Source: Fulvimarina pelagi HTCC2506
Lineage (GTDB): Bacteria; Pseudomonadota; Alphaproteobacteria; Rhizobiales; Rhizobiaceae
Length of the DNA: 64,000 nucleotides
Assembly: GCF_000153705.1 (NCBI RefSeq)
Contig: NZ_DS022272.1
Location: 2,802,798 to 2,866,797, forward strand
Reading direction: 5' to 3'
Below are positions 57,167-64,000 of this stretch, in pieces (positions within the stretch are counted from its first letter, which is position 1; each line of letters starts with the position of its first letter). Below the pieces are notes generated by a model. It was given only the letters and a program-made list of their open reading frames with translations. It was not told where the DNA came from and did no database searches. The position numbers were made by a program, and so were the translations under genes.

Positions 57167-57301
57167 CGCCCGACGCTGATGGCATGGAACCTTGCGAACG
57201 ACAATGGCCGACGCTGGCGTTCGCGGCAAACTCGAAACCGCAGAGAATGGATACTGCGCACGACAGCTTGCTTACTGTCCGCGAACGCGCTTCGAAGTCG
57301 T

Positions 57302-59533
57302 TCAGGCGCTCGACGCCGGTCGATGCGGCAGTTCCACGGTGATCGACGCAGAGAGTCCCGCCGGATCAAAGTCGAAGCTGCATTCCGCCCCGATCTGGTC
57401 GACGAGGACGCGCTGCAGGAGCTGCGAGCCGAAGCCCTTGCGCTCTGGCAGTGACACGGGTGGCCCATTTCGTTCGAGCCAGCGCAATTCGAGGATGGGG
57501 CGCTCGTCGCTCTCTGCGATCCACCAGCGAATCGTCAGGCGGCCCGCCGGGACGCTCAGCGCACCGTATTTTACCGCATTTGTAACGAGTTCGTGCAGCC
57601 CCATGCCGAGTGGCACCGCAATCGTCGCGGGGAGCTCGACCGATGGCCCGTCAAGTCCGATACGCGCCCCGGTCGCGCCCGATTGAGACGTGACGGCATA
57701 GGGCGCAACCTCGTTTTCGATGATCTGCTTCAGATCGGCCGACTGGCGCATACCCTCGGTCAGGATCGTGTGTGTGGCGGCGAGCGAAGATAGACGATTG
57801 ACGAAAGTTTCGGTGAAGGAACTGACGTCGGAGGCCGATCGCGACGACAGCTTCAACACCGCCTTGATCGTCGCGAGCATGTTCTTCACGCGATGGTTCA
57901 ACTCGTCGATCAGGATGCGCTGTTCGTCCTCGGCGGCCCGACGCGCGATGATCTCGCGTTGGGCATCCTCAAAGAGACCTGCATTGTCGAGGGCGATCGC
58001 ACCTTGCGCAGCAAGTCCGCGGATCAGTTCTTCGTGCCGCATGCTGAAGCGACCCGGTTCCGGATGTCCAAGAAGAACCGCGCCATGGGCCTTTCCCTCC
58101 CAGTTGACCACCGGAACCGCGAGATAGCTGCGAACCGGGAGATGGCCATGCGGCATACCGCCGGTATAATCGGCACTCGCCGCTGTCCGGCTCTCGGTCC
58201 CTCCAACGCCGCGCGCGTAGCGTGGGTCTTTCGTAATATCGTCAGAGCGTACGACGCGATTGTCAGCGAAGGTCGGCGCAAAGACGGCCGTCTCGCGCGG
58301 ATCGGCGAACTGCGCGAAATCCTCCTTTTTCGCGCCGGACAGGACATGGAGCCGAAGGTGCTCACCGTTGGGCTGATGCTTGAGGTAGAAGAAGGCGCCG
58401 TAGCGCGCGCCTGAGAGGACCGTTGCCGAATCGACCACCATCTGCACGATGCCGTCTTGGTCGAGCTTGGCGCTCAGCGACAGCCCGGATCGGTTGAGCG
58501 TATCGAGGAGGCGCGTCTCGGCACGAAGGTCGGCTGTACGCTGACGGACCTCGCGGTCGAGTTGCAACCGTGTCCCTTCGGCGGAAACGGCCATGCGCCA
58601 GGCGACAGCCATGAGGGCGAGAAGTGGCAGAAGACCGAACCCGGCGAAGAGCATCAGCGGACGAAAGCGCTGCCAGAACTCTTCTGCCAGAGCATCGCTC
58701 GACTGCGTCACACGGACATAGACCGCCCGATCGCCAATGCGATGATAGGAGCCAAATCGGATATCGTCGTTCTCGACGAATTCCATCTCCCCGGTCTTTG
58801 CGGCCTCGGTAATCTGTTCGGTAAAGCCGCCGGTGTCGGGAGGGCTCGGCACTGATTCCGGCCACGAGGTCAGGACGCTCATGTCCTCGGCACGGAACAC
58901 AGTGACTCGCATGCCATCCGACAATGTCAGCTGGGTCCAGAAATCATTAAAGTAGCCGAGATCGACGGTCGCCATCGCGGTTCCCGCGAACCCGCCATCC
59001 TCGTTGACGATCCGCCTCGATACCAGGAAGGTCCCCCGCGAGGTGACACGTCCCGTGATTGGGCCGCCGACATAAAGGCCCCCATCCCCTTCGATCTGTG
59101 CTTTGAAGGCGTCGCGGTCGGCTGCACTGCTCGGTGGCGTCGGAAACCGGAAACTGGTCAGGCGAAGACGACCGTCGGCGTCGTTCAGCCAGAGATCTTC
59201 GATATAGCTGATGTCCTCCCGGATCGAGACCAGCGCCTCATGGGCCGTCCGCGAGTTTCCCACACGGCCCCAGTCGCCGCCGTCCGCGATCTGAACGGCC
59301 TTTTGCAGAGCGAGATCGGAAACGATGAAGAGCTGCTCGGCATGCTGGGAAAGGAAGAACGCCGTCCGGCGGGCCTCCGAGGTTGCCCGGTCGACCGACT
59401 GATCCCACTGACTGCGCCAGACGGCTACGCCGAGTCCCATGACGATGACGATGCCGACGAGGCTCGCCAGAAGGATCGATCGGGCAAGCGTCAGGTCCCA
59501 GCCGTGACGCGGCGGGCGGCCGGCAGATGACAT
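57302..59533 (-). CDS. HWE/HisKA_2-type sensor histidine kinase with periplasmic sensor and GAF
   Basis: An inner-membrane kinase of about 743 residues. A first membrane segment (SILLASLVGIVIVMGLGVAV) is followed by a periplasmic Cache-like sensor of about 250 residues and a second membrane segment (LMLFAGFGLLPLLALMAVAW). A coiled region leads to a GAF domain (VVDSATVLSGARYGAFFYL). The kinase part has the H-box DELNHRVKNMLATIKAVLKL and a GFGSQLLQRVL glycine box, typical of HWE/HisKA_2 kinases of alphaproteobacteria. It follows the response regulator gene on the same strand and probably phosphorylates it. The start is uncertain (59533 ATG, or an upstream GTG). Confidence 0.87.
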   Translation of the reverse strand: MSSAGRPPRHGWDLTLARSILLASLVGIVIVMGLGVAVWRSQWDQSVDRATSEARRTAFFLSQHAEQLFIVSDLALQKAVQIADGGDWGRVGNSRTAHEALVSIREDISYIEDLWLNDADGRLRLTSFRFPTPPSSAADRDAFKAQIEGDGGLYVGGPITGRVTSRGTFLVSRRIVNEDGGFAGTAMATVDLGYFNDFWTQLTLSDGMRVTVFRAEDMSVLTSWPESVPSPPDTGGFTEQITEAAKTGEMEFVENDDIRFGSYHRIGDRAVYVRVTQSSDALAEEFWQRFRPLMLFAGFGLLPLLALMAVAWRMAVSAEGTRLQLDREVRQRTADLRAETRLLDTLNRSGLSLSAKLDQDGIVQMVVDSATVLSGARYGAFFYLKHQPNGEHLRLHVLSGAKKEDFAQFADPRETAVFAPTFADNRVVRSDDITKDPRYARGVGGTESRTAASADYTGGMPHGHLPVRSYLAVPVVNWEGKAHGAVLLGHPEPGRFSMRHEELIRGLAAQGAIALDNAGLFEDAQREIIARRAAEDEQRILIDELNHRVKNMLATIKAVLKLSSRSASDVSSFTETFVNRLSSLAATHTILTEGMRQSADLKQIIENEVAPYAVTSQSGATGARIGLDGPSVELPATIAVPLGMGLHELVTNAVKYGALSVPAGRLTIRWWIAESDERPILELRWLERNGPPVSLPERKGFGSQLLQRVLVDQIGAECSFDFDPAGLSASITVELPHRPASSA

Positions 59534-59617
59534 TTCTTGCTCTGACAGCTTCGACACTCCTTCAAACCCGGGGGTCTGCACGTCGGTGCAGCGGGTCCGG
59601 TCCAACCTTTCAGAACG

Positions 59618-60073
59618 TCAATTGCGTGTTCGCATGACCGAGGCGAGCGCTTCGACGAGTTCATCGGCCCGGAAGGGCTTGGACAGCATGGCAATCGGTT
59701 CGAGATCGACCAGGCGCTTGCGGGTCGTAGAGTCGAGATTGCCGCTGATGAAGATCGAGCGGATGCCGAAGCGATGCAGGATTTCCCGTGCCGCATCGCC
59801 GCCGAAGGACCCGTCGGCGAGCTTCAGGTCCATCAACACGACATCGGGTCGGCGAAGTTCGACCGCCTTGACGGCCGCGCTCGCCGTCGTCTCGATCCCC
59901 ATCACGCAGTGGCCGGCGTCCTCGACCGACTGTTCGACATCCATCGCGATCAGAACCTCGTCCTCGACGATGAGAATCTCCAGCGGACGCGGCTTGGCAT
60001 CGGTCGTCCGCCCGCTGTGTCCCGAAGAGACGGGAGCGGAGGATCGACTCTCATCGGGAGCTGCACTGGTCAT
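59618..60073 (-). CDS. Single-domain response regulator
   Basis: A 151-residue receiver-only protein. The acidic pocket (VEDE at 36-39), the phosphoacceptor Asp82 (VVLMDLKLADG) and the conserved lysine (MLSKPFRADE) are all present. There is no DNA-binding or output domain, so it acts by protein contact, as is common for partners of HWE kinases. The start at 60073 follows a GAGGTG ribosome binding site; a 59-residue upstream extension has no support. It is transcribed ahead of the kinase. Confidence 0.88.
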   Translation of the reverse strand: MTSAAPDESRSSAPVSSGHSGRTTDAKPRPLEILIVEDEVLIAMDVEQSVEDAGHCVMGIETTASAAVKAVELRRPDVVLMDLKLADGSFGGDAAREILHRFGIRSIFISGNLDSTTRKRLVDLEPIAMLSKPFRADELVEALASVMRTRN

Positions 60074-60321
60074 GGGTCGGCGATCACCTCTGTTAAAGTA
60101 CCGATGTTTATGTGCATTTCGGCAGCGCGAGTAAAGCTTTAACCTGGCTTCCAAGATCGCTGTGGCAAGACGTGGTTCTATAACCGCGCACATGAGAGCA
60201 CTCCTGCGCGGACGCGTGCGTTCGATTTGCGGTCTAAGTGCGCCGAACACCCAATCGTGTTCCGAGCGTCAGACTCGGTCACGCCGTCGGCCGCTCTTCT
60301 GCTTCGAAGAAGGCCTGCGAT

Positions 60322-61362
60322 TCAGTCGAGGTGCCGAACCGAGCCGCGTTCCACAAGATCTGCCTTCCAGACCTCGGCGTAATCTGTTGGGACGTCGCCT
60401 CGAATCCGCCCCTGCAGGAGTTCTGCAACGCGGCGACCAGCCGCACGAATCGACGACGACGTCGTGGTGAGCGCCGGCGTCGTCATGATCGGCGGCAGGG
60501 CGGCAACCTGATCGTCATGGGCGATGATCGACACGTCGCGCGGGACTTCAAGGCCCCGCTCCCTGAGAGCCGCGATCGCACCGAGCGCGAGCAGGATTGA
60601 CGAGCAGAGGAGCGCCGTCGGCAGCGCGGTCCTCCCGGCTTCGCCCACCGATCGATGTTGGTCGATCGCGTTGAGTGTAACCTTCCGGCCCCGTTCGAAG
60701 CTCATATCGCCCGGGGAAGCGAGGACGAGGCGCGCATCCTCGACGTCCCGCAGGGCCGCCTCGACACCCGCCAGCCGGTCCATGGCATAGGCCTGGTGCT
60801 CGTCTCCGTTGAGAAGTCCGATCCGCCGATGACCCCTCGCGAGGAGGTATCCGGCGGCCACGCAGAAAGCGTTGTGATTGTCGATCGAGATCGAGGGTAC
60901 TGGCGTGCCGGTGAGCGGCCGACCGTGAGCGACGATGGGGAAGTTCAACGTGGCGAGTCCGGCCGTCCGCTCGTCCTCCAAAAGCGGCGAGAAGAGGATC
61001 AGGCCGTCGACGGTGCCGCTGGCGATCAGACTGTCACAGCCTTCGCGCTCGCGCCCTTCCTCGACCTGCGAAAAGACTAGGTTGAGCCCGTCCTCGGTCA
61101 ATTTGTCCGAGACGCCGGTGAGGAAATCCGTGACAATCGGGCTTGCAAGCGTGCGGCGCGACCGGGGAGAGACGACCCCGAACGCTCCGGCTCGGCCGGT
61201 CGCCAGCCGCCGCGCCACGGCGTTCGGACGATAGTTGAGCTTCTCTGCGGCCGCGAACACACGCCGGCGGGTCTCGACGCCAACCTCCGGATACCCATTG
61301 AGCGCGCGGCTGACGGTTGTCTGGGAGAGGCCGAGTTCGCGGGCGATGTCCTTCAGTGCCAT
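60322..61362 (-). CDS. thuR: LacI-family regulator of the thu-like sugar locus (ThuR)
   Basis: A 346-residue LacI-family repressor. The HTH and hinge (MALKDIARELGLSQTTVSRA, NYRPNAVARRLATGRAG) precede a sugar-binding periplasmic-like core (PRSRRTLASPIVTDFLTGV onwards). It is divergent from thuA, and two palindromes typical of LacI proteins lie between the two starts. In Sinorhizobium ThuR represses the trehalose/maltitol thu genes. The name is by synteny and similarity, not by proven ligand. Confidence 0.85.
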   Translation of the reverse strand: MALKDIARELGLSQTTVSRALNGYPEVGVETRRRVFAAAEKLNYRPNAVARRLATGRAGAFGVVSPRSRRTLASPIVTDFLTGVSDKLTEDGLNLVFSQVEEGREREGCDSLIASGTVDGLILFSPLLEDERTAGLATLNFPIVAHGRPLTGTPVPSISIDNHNAFCVAAGYLLARGHRRIGLLNGDEHQAYAMDRLAGVEAALRDVEDARLVLASPGDMSFERGRKVTLNAIDQHRSVGEAGRTALPTALLCSSILLALGAIAALRERGLEVPRDVSIIAHDDQVAALPPIMTTPALTTTSSSIRAAGRRVAELLQGRIRGDVPTDYAEVWKADLVERGSVRHLD

Positions 61363-61455
61363 CCGATCCTCCCAACGCTGCCAGCTGAACGCGCACCGCA
61401 CACCCGCATTCGCGATTACCCTCTCAAAGTCGCACCAAACTCACGCAAACGTCAA

Positions 61456-61490
61456 TCAAAGCGCTTAGAAAATGTTTCAAAGCGCTTTGA
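61456..61490. promoter_or_regulatory. Two LacI-type operators between thuR and thuA
   Basis: A perfect 14-bp palindrome TCAAAGCGCTTTGA at 61477-61490 and a near copy TCAAAGCGCTTAGA at 61456-61469. Their centres are 21 bases apart, two helical turns, on the same face. The CG centre and AAAGC/GCTTT arms are typical of LacI-family sites. They lie 94 and 74 bases from the two divergent starts, so ThuR can control both thuA and itself. Confidence 0.75.
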
Positions 61491-61563
61491 CAAACGAAAA
61501 TCGACGTTGCATGCTGACGAAAGAGAGCCGTAAAGGCCGGACCGACGGAGGAAGGAAGCAGCG

Positions 61564-62349
61564 ATGGCGATTCGCACCGTCGTATGGAACGAATTCATCC
61601 ACGAGCAGAACAATTCCGTCGTTCAGGCCATCTATCCGGACGGCATCCAGAACGAGATCGCGCGGGTCCTGTCGGCGGATCGAGAGATCGAGGTATCGAC
61701 TGCGACATTGCAGGAGGACGAACATGGTCTTCCGCAATCACGGCTCGACGAGACCGACGTCCTTCTCTGGTGGGGTCACAAGGCCCATGGCGATGTCTCG
61801 GACGAAGTTGTCGACCGGGTGCAGCAGCGCGTCGCCGAGGGCATGGGACTGATCGTCCTCCATTCCGGCCATTTCTCGAAGATCTTCAAGCGGATGATGG
61901 GAACCCCCTGCTCGCTGCGCTGGCGCGAAGCCGGCGAGCGCGAGCGGCTCTGGGTGATCAACCCGTCCCATCAGATCACGCAAGGCATCGGCCCGGCGAT
62001 CGAGTTGCCCCATTCGGAAATGTATGGCGAGCCCTTCCTGGTTCCCGAGCCGATGGAGACGCTCTTCGTCTCCTGGTACGAAGGCGGCGAAGTCTTCCGA
62101 TCGGGCCTGACCTATCAGCGCGGCGCGGGGCGCATCTTCTATTTTGCGCCCGGCCACGAGACCTACCCCATCTACAAGGACGAGAACGTCGGCAAGGTTC
62201 TGCGCAACGCCGTTCGCTGGGCCTATAACCCAGCTAAACCCTGGAAGGACGTCTCCGACGCGCCGAACGTGCCTCACGATAAGGCTCCCGAAAAGCTGGA
62301 GCCGAAAGGCGCGTCCCTGCATAGGGCCGGCGAGGCGGGTTTCCGATGA
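61564..62349 (+). CDS. thuA: ThuA-like sugar utilisation protein
   Basis: A 261-residue ThuA family protein (glutamine amidotransferase-like fold: [60 protein letters not shown]). ThuA and ThuB convert trehalose and related disaccharides to 3-keto forms in rhizobia. It overlaps thuB by ATGA and stands directly after the operator region. A GGAAGG site precedes the ATG at 61564. Confidence 0.88.
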   Translation: MAIRTVVWNEFIHEQNNSVVQAIYPDGIQNEIARVLSADREIEVSTATLQEDEHGLPQSRLDETDVLLWWGHKAHGDVSDEVVDRVQQRVAEGMGLIVLHSGHFSKIFKRMMGTPCSLRWREAGERERLWVINPSHQITQGIGPAIELPHSEMYGEPFLVPEPMETLFVSWYEGGEVFRSGLTYQRGAGRIFYFAPGHETYPIYKDENVGKVLRNAVRWAYNPAKPWKDVSDAPNVPHDKAPEKLEPKGASLHRAGEAGFR

Positions 62350-63458
62350 GCGGCGCCGACCGGCTCATCATCCTCGGCACCGGCGGCATTGCCGCCCGGC
62401 ATGCCGAGAAGTTCGGCGAGATCGAAAGCATCGAGATCGTTGCAGCGGTCGACATGAACTGCGAGCGCGCAAGGACCTTCGCTGACCAGCACGGAATTCC
62501 GCACAGTTTCGGGAGCCTTGCGGAGGCGATCGACTGGGGCGGGTTCGATGCAGCGGTGAATTCGACGCCGGATGCCGTACACAAGGCGACGACGCTCGAA
62601 CTTCTCGCGGCCGGAAAGCACGTCTTCTGCGAAAAGCCCCTCGCGCCGACCTATGAGGATGCGATGGTGATGACGGACGCGGCGGAAAAGGCCGGCGTCG
62701 TCAACATGGTCAATCTCACCTATCGCAACGCTCATGCCATCCAGCGCGCGCGCCAGATGGTGGAGGCAGGCGAGATCGGCTCGATCCGGCATGTCGATGC
62801 CAACTATCTGCAAAGCTGGCTGACGGGAAAGCACTGGGGCGACTGGCGCACGGAGGAGCGCTGGCTCTGGCGCCTGTCGGGCTCGCACGGATCGAAGGGC
62901 GTTCTCGGCGATATCGGCATCCATCTTATTGACTTCGTCACCTTCGGTTCCGGACTGGAAATTGCCGCACTCCAGGCGCGGATGAAGACGTTCGACAAGG
63001 CGCAAGGCGGCGCGATTGGCCCGTACCGTTTCGACGTCAACGACTCCGTCGCCATGACGGTCGAACTGGCGAATGGTGCCCTCGGCGTCGTCCACATGTC
63101 ACGCTATGCAACCGGCAATCTCAACGACTTGCACCTGACGATCTACGGGGATCGCGGGGCCTTGCGCGTCTGGGCCAACCAGTTCGATTCAAGCCTCGAC
63201 GTCTGCCTTGGTGCGAACATCGACACGGCGACTTGGGAGCGGGTCGCATGCAACCCGACGCCACGCAACGAACGGCGCTTCGCCGAGGCTCTGCGCGCAG
63301 GTGTTACAGGAGACCCGAGCTTCCGGCGTGCTGCCGAAGTTCAGAAAACGCTCGACCTTTGTTTCGTCTCCGATGCCGAGAAAAGGATGGTCGCGACCGG
63401 CCTCGGCTCCGAAATTCCGATCGAAGCTCATGATCTGACGCAGCGGAGGGCGTCATAG
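62346..63458 (+). CDS. thuB: Gfo/Idh/MocA-type oxidoreductase (ThuB-like)
   Basis: A 370-residue NAD(P)-dependent sugar oxidoreductase. The N-terminal Rossmann motif is [17 protein letters not shown]; the catalytic EKP block is [15 protein letters not shown], and the C-terminal domain contains [17 protein letters not shown]. It is translationally coupled to thuA, as in known thu loci, where the partner oxidises the sugar at C3. Other inositol or glucose dehydrogenases share the fold, so the substrate is an inference. Confidence 0.86.
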   Translation: MSGADRLIILGTGGIAARHAEKFGEIESIEIVAAVDMNCERARTFADQHGIPHSFGSLAEAIDWGGFDAAVNSTPDAVHKATTLELLAAGKHVFCEKPLAPTYEDAMVMTDAAEKAGVVNMVNLTYRNAHAIQRARQMVEAGEIGSIRHVDANYLQSWLTGKHWGDWRTEERWLWRLSGSHGSKGVLGDIGIHLIDFVTFGSGLEIAALQARMKTFDKAQGGAIGPYRFDVNDSVAMTVELANGALGVVHMSRYATGNLNDLHLTIYGDRGALRVWANQFDSSLDVCLGANIDTATWERVACNPTPRNERRFAEALRAGVTGDPSFRRAAEVQKTLDLCFVSDAEKRMVATGLGSEIPIEAHDLTQRRAS

Positions 63459-63641
63459 CGATAGGGTCCGGCGTTCGGAGCCTGTTCTTCAGAATAGCAC
63501 CATGCAACCTTGAACGGAAAACTCCGATGATCACGCCCAGGTCGTAGAACCTCGGCAAAGTTGTCGGAAGGGAAATACCAACAGGCATCGAGCAGCGGCA
63601 AGGGAGCGATCTGCCTCGATGTCCCAAAGGGAGGAATGAAA

Positions 63642-64000
63642 ATGATCCGACTATCCACACTCGCGGCCTGCGCCGGACTCGGCGCCCTGCTGGCCGCGCA
63701 GCCGGCCATTTCCGCGGAACTGTCGATCGCCCTCGGCTCGATCGGCAAGGACGTCGAGGAGATGCGCACGCAGCTCTCCAAATTTACGGAGGAGACCGGG
63801 CACACGGTGAAGATCGTCGAGATGCCGGCCTCGACCACCGATCAGTTCGGCCAGTATCGCCTGTGGCTCGCCGCGCAGAACGCCGATATCGACGTCTACC
63901 GGACCGACGTGATCTGGGCTCCGCAGCTCGCCGCCAATCTCGTCGATCTTTCGGAGGCAATGGCCGACCGCGTCGACCAGCACCTTCCTTCGGTGATCCA
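63642..64000 (+). CDS. Periplasmic sugar-binding protein (ThuE-like), 3' partial
   Basis: The first about 119 residues of an extracellular solute-binding protein of the CUT1 sugar type. It has a signal peptide (MIRLSTLAACAGLGALLAA ending AISA) and mature sequence LSIALGSIGKDVEEMRTQLS with EMPASTTDQFGQYRLWLAAQ, then DVYRTDVIWAPQLA. The start at 63642 fits a GGGAGG site seven bases upstream; an ATG at 63636 is too close. It follows thuB by 183 bases and is cut by the window end. It most likely begins the thuEFGK-type transporter operon. Confidence 0.82.
   Translation, partial: MIRLSTLAACAGLGALLAAQPAISAELSIALGSIGKDVEEMRTQLSKFTEETGHTVKIVEMPASTTDQFGQYRLWLAAQNADIDVYRTDVIWAPQLAANLVDLSEAMADRVDQHLPSVI

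Overview
The window is a 64 kb, GC-rich piece of an alphaproteobacterial genome. A RirA-type iron regulator with its operator motif, a ThuA/ThuB disaccharide locus under a LacI regulator and ectoine catabolism genes together suggest a marine or salt-exposed member of the Hyphomicrobiales (Rhizobiales). The species cannot be named from the sequence alone. No rRNA, tRNA or CRISPR array was seen.

Layout. (1) 1-9.1 kb: a compact plus-strand nitrate assimilation operon: nrtB (5' end outside the window), a fused two-ATPase NrtC/NrtD, an uncharacterised tandem GAF protein, nirB, nirD and a nasA-type nitrate reductase. It ends in a decayed siroheme synthase (cysG) gene. (2) 9.1-13.6 kb: a scar with a cysG remnant and a FAS1-domain fragment, then a large orphan peptidoglycan-binding protein and an HMCES/YedK gene broken by a stop codon. 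(3) 13.7-20.8 kb: an autotransporter, divergent from a tripartite tricarboxylate transporter (tctC-tctA-tctB) that is followed by a PaaK-like adenylate-forming ligase. (4) 20.9-28.4 kb: accessory, eroded DNA: a methyltransferase abutting an IS5-family remnant that is itself split by a frameshifted IS110-family element, an orphan sugar-ABC ATPase tail, an intact DASS/SLC13-type permease, a 1.2 kb stretch without a clear gene, and a proline racemase remnant. (5) 28.6-31.9 kb: iron uptake: a RirA operator motif, a TonB-dependent receptor, a strong terminator, rirA and a DUF1289 protein. (6) 32.1-40.1 kb: an alpha-2-macroglobulin-like protein translationally coupled to penicillin-binding protein 1C. 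(7) 40.2-51.7 kb: a complete-looking ectoine/5-hydroxyectoine uptake and breakdown locus. uehABC-usp-asnC-atf lie on the minus strand, and eutABCDE lie divergently on the plus strand. (8) 51.9-60.1 kb: a secreted DUF922 protein, three consecutive MoeA-type genes (one fused to a PBP-like domain) and a response regulator/HWE-type histidine kinase pair. (9) 60.3-64 kb: a thu-like sugar locus: thuR divergent from thuA-thuB and a periplasmic binding protein cut by the window end, with two LacI-type operators between them.

How the parts work together. Nitrate is imported by NrtBCD and reduced by NasA and then by NirBD to ammonium; NirB needs siroheme, whose local synthase gene is dead. Hydroxyectoine and ectoine enter through the UehABC TRAP transporter. 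EutABC convert hydroxyectoine to ectoine, and EutD and EutE open and deacetylate it to diaminobutyrate, which the aminotransferase can process. The EnuR regulator and the succinate semialdehyde dehydrogenase often found in such loci are not in the window. The least explained items are the tandem GAF protein inside the nitrate operon, the 955-residue orphan, the asymmetric NrtCD ATPase and the MoeA triplet without a molybdoenzyme next to it.
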